Shown piece after piece: positions 1 through 6,255 of a stretch of 12,861 nt of DNA. The stretch lies in assembly GCA_044426075.1 (NCBI GenBank), contig JAWXUT010000041.1, positions 1 through 12,861 of the forward strand. Reading direction: 5' to 3'. The stretch comes from JAWXUT01 sp044426075. GTDB lineage: Bacteria > Bacillota > Clostridia > Christensenellales > DTU072. The position numbers and the translations under genes were made by a program. The notes under the pieces were generated by a model that had not been told where the DNA came from, searched no databases, and worked only from the letters and a program-made list of their open reading frames with translations. Within the stretch, counting starts at the first letter, position 1; each line of letters starts with the position of its first letter.

Positions 1-18
1 CAAAAACATCAAAAATAG

Positions 19-47
19 TTGACATTTGACACGATATGTGTTAAAAT
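19..47 (+). promoter_or_regulatory. Strong sigma-A-type promoter without an evident gene
   Basis: A TTGACA box (19-24) and a TAAAAT box (42-47) are separated by exactly 17 bp, which matches a housekeeping promoter closely. Transcription would start near 54 and run rightward. No open frame of useful length follows: a ribosome-binding-like AGAGGTGA at about 51-58 leads into GTG AAG AGT CGG CCA TAA, only five codons. The predicted RNA contains competing stems (see 71-117). It may drive a small RNA, or be a leftover promoter whose gene was displaced by the repeat DNA that begins near 174. Confidence 0.5.
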
Positions 48-70
48 AGTAGAGGTGAAGAGTCGGCCAT

Positions 71-117
71 AAAACATCTCCCCTTGCGGGGTTGTTGTTG
101 TACACATTTGGGGATGT
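71..117 (+). other. Candidate structured RNA segment downstream of the orphan promoter
   Basis: CCCC at 80-83 can pair with GGGG at 88-91 to make a short hairpin (loop TTGC). Alternatively the longer ACATCTCCCC (74-83) can pair with GGGGATGT (110-117) with one bulged base. The two pairings exclude each other. This is compatible with a regulatory RNA or leader, but I do not recognise any known riboswitch or ncRNA family and see no clear terminator right after it. Confidence 0.25.
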
Positions 118-173
118 ATATTCAAAAGACATTTTGTGTGTGTCCATTTTTGTGGGTACAGTTCAAATATCAA

Positions 174-385
174 GGACACGACGATGTTAACTTGTAAAAA
201 TACATTTTATCATTATCAATAATTTTAATATGGATGCGGGCGTCAGAGGACTACCACCCTACGATTTAATGTTCATCTGCGTTGAAATAGGCGTTCCCGC
301 TAACCCATATAATCAACTCTCATGGGTTCACTATTCACTATTACTTATTACTTCAAAAAGCACCCCAAGATTGGAGTGCTTTTTT
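174..385 (-). repeat. Dispersed intergenic repeat, copy 1, ending in a terminator
   Basis: This stretch holds the core CGGGCGTCAGAGGACTA.CACCCTAC (237-262), then a conserved tail with GTTCATCTGCGTTGAAATA and the AACCCATATAATCAA block, then the hairpin at 355-384. The same order recurs at about 6363-6545 (direct orientation) and 12623-12861 (inverted). The part before the core (about 174-236) resembles the reverse complement of 6256-6318. No protein is encoded. It is a noncoding dispersed element of unknown mobility; no transposase is seen. Confidence 0.8.
355..384 (-). terminator. Intrinsic terminator within repeat copy 1
   Basis: Read leftward, an AGCACTCC arm pairs with GGGGTGCT around a six-base AATCTT loop and is followed by a T-run. 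An A-run before the stem extends it and makes it usable in both directions. Nearly the same hairpin recurs at 6006-6032 and 6509-6538, so it appears to travel with the repeat family. The glnN gene has its own terminator at 758-787, so this would be a second stop for leftward transcripts or an end for the transcript from the promoter at 19-47. Confidence 0.75.
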
Positions 386-387
386 GT

Positions 388-735
388 GCGTGAAATATGG
401 CGTCTATAAAGAACTAACACTTATTCTTGCTTATATATAAATAGAAGTCGTGTAAAAAGTCATAGTTTGCGTGCACAACGAAGCGAACGCCCAATTTTAA
501 AAATCCTAATGTATAAGTAATATCTGAATTTTTTCAGAAGGTCACTTGCTATGTTATGTTTGTGAAATATGGCGTCTATAGAAATCTAAACTAATTCTTA
601 CTACTAAACTACATTCAAAGAAATGTAAAAAGTCATAGTTTGCGTGCACAACGAAGCGAACGCCCAATTTTAAAAATCCTAATGTATAAGTAATACCTGA
701 ATTTTTAAAATTGGGCGCTCGTGATGTTGTGTGCG
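388..735. repeat. Two tandem copies of a ~172-bp noncoding unit
   Basis: The segment starting GTGAAATATGGCGTCTATA (390 and 562) and a nearly identical ~83-bp block starting TGTAAAAAGTCATAG (451-533 and 624-706) repeat with an offset of 172-173 bp. The first block has a third, shortened start at about 731-747. In the second copy CGCCCAATTTTAAAAAT (661-677) is exactly complementary to 701-717 across a 23-base loop. Outer pairing of 643-652 with 726-735 (8 of 10 bases) extends the arms. In the first copy the right arm has drifted and does not pair. No coding potential is seen between the terminator at 384 and the end of glnN. Confidence 0.8.
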
Positions 736-757
736 TGAAATATGGCTTTTTATAAGC

Positions 758-787
758 AAAAAGGCCGTGATCCGAAAACCACGACCT
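758..787 (-). terminator. Terminator of glnN
   Basis: On the minus strand AGGTCGTG (787-780) pairs with CACGGCCT (769-762) around a ten-base loop and is followed by TTTTT (762-758). This is a good intrinsic terminator 27 bases after the glnN stop codon. Confidence 0.85.
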
Positions 788-813
788 AATTGCTACATTA
801 AGAGACTGTACAT

Positions 814-2913
814 CTATTTTACGCTATACAATAAATCTGCATAGCTTGGCAAAGCCCAGTATTTTTTGGCAACTAATGTTTCAAGTTCGTCGGCTTGAAG
901 TCTTAGAGTGCCCATATCTGCGAATATTGTTTCGCGGTAGTAAATAGCTTGGTCGATACCCTCGTCCATACCTTTAGCTACAACAATATCGTTTTCTAGT
1001 GTTTCGATTGATTTTGCTAGAGTTGCGCATAGTGAAGAAATGTTTTGTAATAGTTTCATTTCTGTGTCTTCTGCTACATCTAGGCCGATTGCTTTCTTGT
1101 TTGCAAGAATTGAAGCAATTTCATTCTCGTATGAGAAGATTGAAGGTAGAATTTCACGTTTAGCCATATCAATCATAGTAAGTGCTTCGATGTGAAGTGT
1201 TTTTACATAACCTTCAACCAAGATTTCGTAACGGCTGTGCATTTCTGCCTCTGTCAAAACGCCGTGTTTTACAAAAACTTCGATGTTCTTTGGAGCGATA
1301 AATGTTGGAAGTGCCTCAACTGTTGATTTTAGGTTTAGTAGACCGCGTTCTTCTGCAAGTGCTAACCATTCATCACTGTAGTTGTTGCCGTTGAATAGAA
1401 TTCTCTTGTGTGCTTTTAGTGTCTCTTTGATTAAAGCATTTAGGTTGTCTTTGAAGTCAACTTTGCTTGTTTTCTCAAGTTTATCAGCAAATTCATTTAG
1501 AACTTCTGCAACGATTGTATTTAAGATGAAGTTAGGGCCAGCGGTTGAAGCTGTTGAACCTAACATACGGAACTCAAATTTGTTACCGGTGAAAGCAAAT
1601 GGTGAAGTACGGTTACGGTCTGTGCTATCTTTTGGGAATTTAGGTAGGCAATCTACGCCGATTTCCATTGAAGTTTTTGCAACACCAACGTATTCTGAAC
1701 CAGACTCTAGGCTTTCAACAACGCTCATTAGCTCGTCGCCCAAGAAGATTGAAACGATTGCTGGAGGTGCTTCGTTAGCGCCCAAACGGTGATCATTACC
1801 AGCGCTAGCAACTGCAACACGCATAAGATCTTGATATTCATCAACTGCTTTAATAACTGCTGTTAAGAAAAGTAGGAATTGTGCATTTTCGTATGGTGTC
1901 TCACCTGGATCAAGTAGGTTTTTGCCTGTATCTGTTGAGATTGACCAGTTGTTGTGTTTACCACTACCATTAACTGCTGCAAATGGTTTTTCGTGCAATA
2001 GGCAAGCTAAGTTGTGCTTAATTGCAACGGTTTTCATAATTTCCATTGTAACTTGGTTGTGGTCAGTTGCGATATTTGATGATTCAAATACTGGAGCCAA
2101 TTCGTGTTGAGCTGGAGCAACTTCGTTGTGTTTTGTTTTTGATGGGATACCAAGTTTCCAAAGTTCTGCATCAAGATCTTTCATATAGTTAGAAACTCTT
2201 GTTTTGATTGCACCAAAATAGTGGTCATCAAGCTCTTGTCCTTTTGAAGGTCTTGCGCCGAACAATGTTCTGCCACAGTTCATAAGGTCCATTCTTTTTT
2301 CGTAAAGATCTTTGTCTATTAAGAAATATTCTTGTTCTGCACCAACTGTTGTGCGAACGTTTTTAACTTTTGTGTTGCCGAACAATCTCAAAATACGTAC
2401 TGCATGTTTGTCGATTGCTTGCATTGAACGCAATAGTGGAGTCTTTTTATCCAAAGCTTCACCGCTGTATGAGCAGAATGCTGTTGGGATACAAAGTGAT
2501 CCGTCTTTGATAAATGCATATGATGTTGGGTCCCAAGCTGTGTAACCACGTGCTTCAAATGTTGCACGCAATCCGCCTGATGGGAAACTACTTGCGTCGG
2601 GTTCGCCACGAACTAAAGCTTTGCCACTAAATTCGATATCGATATCACCCTTTGCGTTTGGTTCTAAAAAGCAGTCATGCTTTTCTGCAGTTACACCTGT
2701 CATTGGTTGGAACCAGTGAGTAAAGTGTGTTGCGCCGTGTTCTACTGCCCAGTCCTTCATTGCGTTTGCCACGACATTTGCCACATCAATTTCTAAAGCG
2801 GCACCTGTATCCATACACTTCCTTAGTGCTTTGTAGGTGTCTTTTGGTAATTTCTCTTTCATTACCGCGTCGCTAAATACCATTGAATTGAATAATTCTG
2901 GAATGTTGTACAT
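814..2913 (-). CDS. glnN: Type III glutamine synthetase (GSIII)
   Basis: The product makes glutamine from glutamate, ammonia and ATP in the cytoplasm, the entry step of nitrogen assimilation. With the start at 2911-2913 it is 699 residues, the usual GSIII size (about 700, far longer than GSI or GSII). Family motifs are clear: HWFQPMTG near the N-terminus, GEPDASSFPSGGLRATFEARG, the metal-site segment GAEQEYF (191-197), HNEVAPAQHE (262-271), the nucleotide-loop segment NGSGKHNNW (315-323), and NRTSPFAF to FEFR (434-449). The frame stays open 28 codons further upstream, but that stretch contains the leader terminator. The chosen ATG has AGGAGG six bases before it, which settles the start. The gene is divergent from an ANTAR regulator. 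It has its own promoter (2982-3010), a leader terminator and a downstream terminator, so it is probably monocistronic. Identity is secure; the symbol follows GSIII usage. Confidence 0.97.
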   Translation of the reverse strand: MYNIPELFNSMVFSDAVMKEKLPKDTYKALRKCMDTGAALEIDVANVVANAMKDWAVEHGATHFTHWFQPMTGVTAEKHDCFLEPNAKGDIDIEFSGKALVRGEPDASSFPSGGLRATFEARGYTAWDPTSYAFIKDGSLCIPTAFCSYSGEALDKKTPLLRSMQAIDKHAVRILRLFGNTKVKNVRTTVGAEQEYFLIDKDLYEKRMDLMNCGRTLFGARPSKGQELDDHYFGAIKTRVSNYMKDLDAELWKLGIPSKTKHNEVAPAQHELAPVFESSNIATDHNQVTMEIMKTVAIKHNLACLLHEKPFAAVNGSGKHNNWSISTDTGKNLLDPGETPYENAQFLLFLTAVIKAVDEYQDLMRVAVASAGNDHRLGANEAPPAIVSIFLGDELMSVVESLESGSEYVGVAKTSMEIGVDCLPKFPKDSTDRNRTSPFAFTGNKFEFRMLGSTASTAGPNFILNTIVAEVLNEFADKLEKTSKVDFKDNLNALIKETLKAHKRILFNGNNYSDEWLALAEERGLLNLKSTVEALPTFIAPKNIEVFVKHGVLTEAEMHSRYEILVEGYVKTLHIEALTMIDMAKREILPSIFSYENEIASILANKKAIGLDVAEDTEMKLLQNISSLCATLAKSIETLENDIVVAKGMDEGIDQAIYYRETIFADMGTLRLQADELETLVAKKYWALPSYADLLYSVK

Positions 2914-2918
2914 GTATA

Positions 2919-2925
2919 GCCTCCT
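2919..2925 (-). promoter_or_regulatory. Ribosome binding site deciding the glnN start
   Basis: Minus-strand CAGGAGG lies about six bases before the ATG at 2911-2913. No comparable site precedes the upstream in-frame ATG at 2997, which lies upstream of the predicted transcription start. Confidence 0.85.
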
Positions 2926-2932
2926 GTAAATT

Positions 2933-2967
2933 AAAAAAAGCACCACGAGAAAACTCGTAGCGCCTTT
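2933..2967 (-). terminator. Leader terminator (attenuator) between promoter and glnN start
   Basis: On the minus strand GCGCTACGAG (2963-2954) pairs with CTCGTGGTGC (2949-2940) around a TTTT loop, with two G-U pairs, and is followed by seven T residues (2939-2933). Four more pairs (AAAG, 2967-2964, with the first Ts) can extend the stem. It sits about 10 nt after the predicted transcription start and before the ribosome binding site, so unless something prevents its folding, transcription should stop before glnN. Its 5' arm overlaps the hexaloop hairpin at 2958-2971, so only one of the two can form. Confidence 0.85.
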
Positions 2968-2971
2968 GCTA
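2958..2971 (-). promoter_or_regulatory. Candidate ANTAR-type antiterminator hairpin in the glnN leader
   Basis: The minus-strand RNA reads UAGC-AAAGGC-GCUA: four perfect pairs closing a six-base loop with A at position 1 and G at position 4. That is the loop signature reported for RNA targets of ANTAR regulators such as EutV, NasR and AmiR. Its 3' arm uses bases 2961-2958, which lie inside the terminator's 5' arm, as expected for an antiterminator. Known targets usually have two such hairpins; with the predicted start near 2975 there is no room for a first one, which is the main weakness. Confidence 0.55.
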
Positions 2972-2981
2972 GTATGGTTGA

Positions 2982-3010
2982 AGTATAACATACACAAAAC
3001 ACATTGTCAA
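2982..3010 (-). promoter_or_regulatory. glnN promoter
   Basis: On the minus strand TTGACA (3010-3005), a 17-bp spacer and TATACT (2987-2982) form a near-consensus sigma-A promoter. Initiation is expected near 2975, giving a leader of about 60 nt. Because the promoter is strong, control is more likely exerted at the leader terminator than at initiation. Confidence 0.8.
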
Positions 3011-3058
3011 TTATTTTTTGTACAGTTTAGAAAAAAATAAGTAAAATTCTTCATTCTA

Positions 3059-3084
3059 TTTTTTATGCTTGTTTTTTATGCTTG
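3059..3084. repeat. Perfect 13-bp tandem duplication in the divergent intergenic region
   Basis: TTTTTTATGCTTG occurs twice back to back (3059-3071 and 3072-3084), about 50-75 bp upstream of the glnN -35 box. It could be a regulator or UP-type site or simply slippage in AT-rich DNA. The rest of 3011-3185 is very AT-rich with no other structure I can support. Confidence 0.7.
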
Positions 3085-3185
3085 TTAGTTTCAACATATT
3101 TGCATATTTCATTATATATGATTCTTATTTTATATATAGTATTTAGTAACTTTTACCTTATAGGCAATATTTTATTAAATAACAA

Positions 3186-3214
3186 TTGACTAATATGCAA
3201 AGTTGTAGTATCAT
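3186..3214 (+). promoter_or_regulatory. Promoter of the ANTAR regulator-pyrG-CYTH cluster
   Basis: TTGACT (3186-3191), a 17-bp spacer and TATCAT (3209-3214) fit a sigma-A promoter. A better -10 hexamer, TATAAT, lies at 3214-3219 but is 22 bp from this -35 box. With TATCAT, transcription starts near 3221 and the whole hexaloop hairpin at 3223-3236 is included in the RNA; with TATAAT part of it would be lost. Confidence 0.55.
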
Positions 3215-3222
3215 ATAATGTA

Positions 3223-3236
3223 GAACAAGGGTGTTC
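3223..3236 (+). promoter_or_regulatory. Candidate ANTAR-target hairpin at the 5' end of the regulator's own transcript
   Basis: GAAC (3223-3226), the six-base loop AAGGGT (3227-3232) and GTTC (3233-3236) form four perfect pairs, with A at loop position 1 and G at position 4. This is the same signature as the hairpin in the glnN leader and lies at the same place relative to the predicted transcription start. A second A1/G4 hexaloop further down this leader is not evident. Autoregulation is an inference. Confidence 0.5.
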
Positions 3237-3244
3237 ATTAAATA

Positions 3245-3298
3245 GTAGCGCTTATTCACAGAGAGTGTTGCTTTAAAATGTTTAATGAGCATTTTTTT
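3245..3298 (+). terminator. Possible leader terminator and competing stem before the ANTAR gene
   Basis: TGCTTTAAA (3269-3277) can pair with TTTAATGAGCA (3281-3291, two bases bulged) around a three-base loop, followed by seven Ts (3292-3298). This is a weak, AU-rich intrinsic terminator. GTAGC (3245-3249) can alternatively pair with GTTGC (3267-3271), taking away the base of the terminator's 5' arm. It lies between the promoter and the chosen start codon, mirroring the glnN leader, but stability is uncertain. Confidence 0.45.
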
Positions 3299-3322
3299 AT
3301 GAGCTTATGTGTAAAAGGATAT

Positions 3323-3892
3323 ATGGAAAGCGTATTAATTGTAGCAAATCAAGAAAAAAGTGTTTATCCGCTGGTTGAAATACTTATACAACATTCGTAC
3401 AGTCAAATTGTGACTGCTACTAGTTGTGCCGACGCAAGAAAAAAAATGCAAGAGCGTCATTTTGATTTAGCAATTATAAATGCTCCAATGACAAGCGAGT
3501 ATGGCGACGTGCTAGCGCAAGAGCTTGCTCAAAAATGCAATTCACAAGTAATAATCATAGTTCGCGAGGCAGATTACAACAAAGCCACAGCAAAGCTAGA
3601 AAATTACGGCATCTTCACCATATCAAAGCCTATAAACAAGACGGTGCTATTTGGTGCACTTAAATTGGTTGAGGCGGCATCTACTAGGCTAAAAAAACTT
3701 GAAGAAGAGAACAATAAGCTAGCAAGGCAAATAGATGAAATGCGCTTGATAAGTAGGGCAAAGTGCCTATTAATACAATATCTTAGGGTAAGTGAGCAAG
3801 AAGCGCACAAGTACATAGAAAAACAAGCAATGGATCAACGATTGACAAGAGCGATTGTCGCAAGAAATATATTAAAAACATACGATAAATAG
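3323..3892 (+). CDS. ANTAR-domain RNA-binding regulator with pseudo-receiver domain
   Basis: The 189-residue protein is predicted to be a transcription antiterminator that binds RNA. Residues 1-115 have a response-regulator receiver fold (VLIV first strand, SKP at 101-103), but the phospho-acceptor position after FDLAII is Asn53 and the acidic pair after strand 1 is absent, so it should not be phosphorylated in the normal way. Residues about 122-142 (RLKKLEEENNKLARQIDEM) look like a coiled coil, and 139-184 match an ANTAR domain (RAKCLLIQYL...EAHKYIEKQAMDQRL). The ATG at 3323 is preferred because AAAAGGA precedes it and it gives the family length. An upstream ATG at 3278 has no ribosome binding site and sits in a terminator-like hairpin. 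The gene is divergent from glnN and nine bases ahead of pyrG. The clostridial antiterminator NitR, associated with glutamine synthetase genes, is the closest functional precedent I know. Confidence 0.9.
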   Translation: MESVLIVANQEKSVYPLVEILIQHSYSQIVTATSCADARKKMQERHFDLAIINAPMTSEYGDVLAQELAQKCNSQVIIIVREADYNKATAKLENYGIFTISKPINKTVLFGALKLVEAASTRLKKLEEENNKLARQIDEMRLISRAKCLLIQYLRVSEQEAHKYIEKQAMDQRLTRAIVARNILKTYDK

Positions 3893-3895
3893 GAG
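3891..3895 (+). promoter_or_regulatory. pyrG ribosome binding site overlapping the ANTAR stop codon
   Basis: AGGAG begins inside the TAG stop (3890-3892) of the regulator gene and lies six bases before the pyrG ATG. The two genes are therefore likely co-transcribed and perhaps translationally coupled. Confidence 0.8.
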
Positions 3896-3901
3896 AATAA
3901 G

Positions 3902-5491
3902 ATGACAAAGTACGTATTTGTAACGGGAGGCGTTGTTTCTGGATTAGGTAAAGGAATCACAGCAGCATCACTAGGAAGACTGTTAAAATGTAGAGGATTA
4001 AAAGTATCTGCACAAAAGCTAGACCCATACATGAACATTGACCCAGGCACAATGAGTCCATTTCAACACGGTGAAGTTTTTGTAACAGAAGACGGAGCAG
4101 AAACCGACCTAGATCTTGGTCACTACGAGAGATTTATTGATGAAAATTTAAATAAGTACAGCAACTTGACATCCGGAAAGGTGTTTTGGTCTGTACTTAA
4201 CAAAGAGCGTAACGGCGAATATTTGGGCGAAACAGTACAAATTATTCCTCACGTTACAACAGAGATAAAGAATTTTATTTTTGCAAACGCAAAGAGCACA
4301 CAAGCAGACGTTGTTATCACAGAAATTGGTGGAACAATTGGCGATATCGAGAGCCAATCATTTTTGGAAACAATCCGCCAAATTCCAATGCAAGTAGGCA
4401 GAGAGAATTGCTTATTTATCCATGTAACGCTAGTGCCATACATCAGCGGTTCAAACGAGTACAAAAGCAAACCAACACAACATTCAGTTAAAGAGTTGCA
4501 AGGTTTAGGTATCAATCCAGATATCATTATAACAAGAAGTGATACGCCTCTTGACGACAGCATAAACAAAAAGATTGCGCTATTCTGTAATGTTAAGCCC
4601 GACTGTGTAATCAACAATGTTACATTGCCTTGCCTATACGAAGCACCACTTATGCTTCACGAAAACGGATTAGATACAGTAGCTTGTCGCGAACTTGGTT
4701 TAGATACAAAAGAGCCAGATCTAACCGATTGGAAGAGTATGATTGAAAGAATCCACAACCGCGAAAAGAGCGTTACAATCGCTTTGGTTGGAAAATATGT
4801 TAAACTACACGACGCATATTTATCTGTTGCAGAGTCATTAAGACACGCCGGATACGAGTTGAGTGCAGATATTAAAATCAAATGGGTTGATAGTGAAGAT
4901 ATCACCGCAGATACCGCAGACGATTTACTTGGCGACTGCAACGGCGTACTAGTTCCAGGTGGTTTTGGCGACCGCGGAACAGAAGGCAAAATTCTTGCTT
5001 GTAAGTATGCTAGAGAGAACAAAGTACCATATTTAGGCATCTGTTTAGGAATGCAAATTGCAGTTATCGAATTTGCAAGAAGCGTATTGGGCTATGCTGA
5101 CGCAAACAGCCGTGAGTTTGACGAGTGTGGCAAACACCTAGTAATCGACCTTATGCCAGACCAAAGGGATTTACCAAAAGGTGGCACAATGCGACTAGGC
5201 AAATATCCATGTTCTATACTAGAAAACACCAAAATGGCTGAAGCATACGGCAGTTTGACTATATCAGAAAGACACCGTCACCGTTATGAATTCAACAACG
5301 ATTATATGGATGAAATGGTACAAAACGGCCTAATAATAAGTGGTATGTCTCCAGACAAATCAATTGTAGAAACAGTTGAAATTGCAGACCACCCATTCTT
5401 TGTAGGTGTACAATTCCACCCAGAATTCAAAAGCAGACCAAACCACGCACATCCATTATTCTATAGCTTCATCAAGGCAAGCATAAAATAA
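3902..5491 (+). CDS. pyrG: CTP synthase (glutamine-hydrolysing)
   Basis: The enzyme makes CTP from UTP and ATP using ammonia released from glutamine, the last step of de novo pyrimidine nucleotide synthesis. At 529 residues it is close to the usual 530-550. The N-terminal synthetase domain begins with VTGGVVSGLGKGI (P-loop, about 7-19), then QKLDPYMNIDPGTMSPFQHGE and TEIGGTIGDIES for UTP and Mg-ATP. The C-terminal class I glutaminase domain has VPGGFGDRG, the nucleophile in GICLGMQ (Cys381), and FHPEF with His506 and Glu508 completing the triad. All catalytic residues are present, so it should be active. It lies nine bases after the ANTAR gene and five before the CYTH gene, so it is likely in the same operon and would be affected by any control at that leader. 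Confidence 0.98.
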   Translation: MTKYVFVTGGVVSGLGKGITAASLGRLLKCRGLKVSAQKLDPYMNIDPGTMSPFQHGEVFVTEDGAETDLDLGHYERFIDENLNKYSNLTSGKVFWSVLNKERNGEYLGETVQIIPHVTTEIKNFIFANAKSTQADVVITEIGGTIGDIESQSFLETIRQIPMQVGRENCLFIHVTLVPYISGSNEYKSKPTQHSVKELQGLGINPDIIITRSDTPLDDSINKKIALFCNVKPDCVINNVTLPCLYEAPLMLHENGLDTVACRELGLDTKEPDLTDWKSMIERIHNREKSVTIALVGKYVKLHDAYLSVAESLRHAGYELSADIKIKWVDSEDITADTADDLLGDCNGVLVPGGFGDRGTEGKILACKYARENKVPYLGICLGMQIAVIEFARSVLGYADANSREFDECGKHLVIDLMPDQRDLPKGGTMRLGKYPCSILENTKMAEAYGSLTISERHRHRYEFNNDYMDEMVQNGLIISGMSPDKSIVETVEIADHPFFVGVQFHPEFKSRPNHAHPLFYSFIKASIK

Positions 5492-5496
5492 CAGAT

Positions 5497-5988
5497 ATGC
5501 CAAAACTAGAAATTGAGCGAAAATTCCTCATTGTTCACCCCAGCAAAACCGACCTAATCGGACTTAAAAAATGCGAAATGGTGCAAACTTATCTCATAGG
5601 GGAACAAGGCGAAGCGCGCAGAGTCAGAAAGTGTATAAAAGAAGGCATCACCTCTTATATCTACACTGCAAAACGACACATAACCGCAATCACCAGAACA
5701 GAAGAAGAATACTCAATTACAGAAGTGGAATACAACAATCTGCTAAAAGATAAAGATAACACAAGGCAAACAATTCACAAAACGCGTTATTATATCAATA
5801 AAGATAACCTAATTTTCGAACTTGATTGTTTCAAAGACAAAACCAAAGTTGCCTATCTAGAAGTAGAACTTGCAAGTGAAACACAACACTTCACCTTGCC
5901 CGCATTTATCTCAGTTGTTAAAGAAGTAACTCACGATATGGCATACACAAACAAAGCCATTGCAAAACAATTCCCTAAAGAATTTTAA
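5497..5988 (+). CDS. CYTH-domain protein (triphosphate-tunnel family)
   Basis: This 163-residue protein carries the family-defining N-terminal ExExK motif (E5, E7, K9 in EIERKF), charged strand segments GEARRVRKC and YTAKR, and LEVEL near residue 125, all fitting the eight-stranded tunnel fold. Members bind triphosphates with divalent metal, and bacterial ones of this size are often inorganic triphosphatases. The exact substrate (tripolyphosphate, a nucleotide or thiamine triphosphate) cannot be read from sequence. It starts five bases after the pyrG stop. No good Shine-Dalgarno precedes it, only AAGG about 20 bases upstream, so translational coupling to pyrG is likely. There is no signal peptide or membrane segment, so it is cytoplasmic. 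A terminator follows within 20 bases. Confidence 0.9.
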   Translation: MPKLEIERKFLIVHPSKTDLIGLKKCEMVQTYLIGEQGEARRVRKCIKEGITSYIYTAKRHITAITRTEEEYSITEVEYNNLLKDKDNTRQTIHKTRYYINKDNLIFELDCFKDKTKVAYLEVELASETQHFTLPAFISVVKEVTHDMAYTNKAIAKQFPKEF

Positions 5989-6005
5989 ATCCACACATCA
6001 CAAAC

Positions 6006-6032
6006 AGCACTCCATTCTTGGGGTGCTTTTTT
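6006..6032 (+). terminator. Terminator of the ANTAR-pyrG-CYTH cluster
   Basis: AGCACTCC (6006-6013) pairs with GGGGTGCT (6020-6027) around a six-base loop and runs into TTTTTT. The hairpin is almost the same as those at 355-384 and 6509-6538 but in the opposite orientation to both. Confidence 0.9.
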
Positions 6033-6059
6033 AAAGTAAGAGTTAATAGTGAAGAAGGA

Positions 6060-6255
6060 TTATATAAAACGCCGTTGTTTGCATCACGAATAAATCATAC
6101 GATTGTAGGGTGGTAGTCCTCTGACGCCCGCAACCACCCGTCGGGTGGAAGTAATAAGTAATAGTGAAGAAGTTGAGGATAAAATTATATAAAACGCCGT
6201 TGTTTGTATCACGGATAAATCATACGATTGTAGGGTGGTAGTCCTCTGACGCCCG
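6060..6255 (+). repeat. Two direct copies of a ~70-bp repeat unit
   Basis: A unit running from TTATATAAAACGCCGTTGTT to the core that ends CTCTGACGCCCG occurs at about 6060-6130 and again at about 6186-6255, with only one or two differences. Between the copies lie a small CCACCCG/CGGGTGG hairpin (6134-6148) and the AGTAATAAGTAATAGTGAA spacer also found next to the family's terminators. No coding potential is visible. Confidence 0.85.

Noticed and set aside
1382..2609. Open frames on the opposite strand and another frame within glnN
   Set aside because: They lie wholly inside a confidently identified gene, lack ribosome binding sites and do not resemble any protein family.
2933..2980. Glutamine riboswitch or T-box in the glnN leader
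   Set aside because: The leader is only about 60 nt, and I see neither the conserved T-box sequence nor a glutamine-aptamer pattern. The overlapping hexaloop and terminator are a simpler explanation.
2914..2997. A 28-residue N-terminal extension of the glutamine synthetase
   Set aside because: The extension would translate the leader terminator, and its first ATG lies upstream of the predicted transcription start. The ATG at 2913 has AGGAGG and gives the family length.
3278..3322. A 15-residue N-terminal extension of the ANTAR protein
   Set aside because: The ATG at 3278 forms the loop of a terminator-like hairpin and has no ribosome binding site. The receiver fold starts cleanly at 3323.
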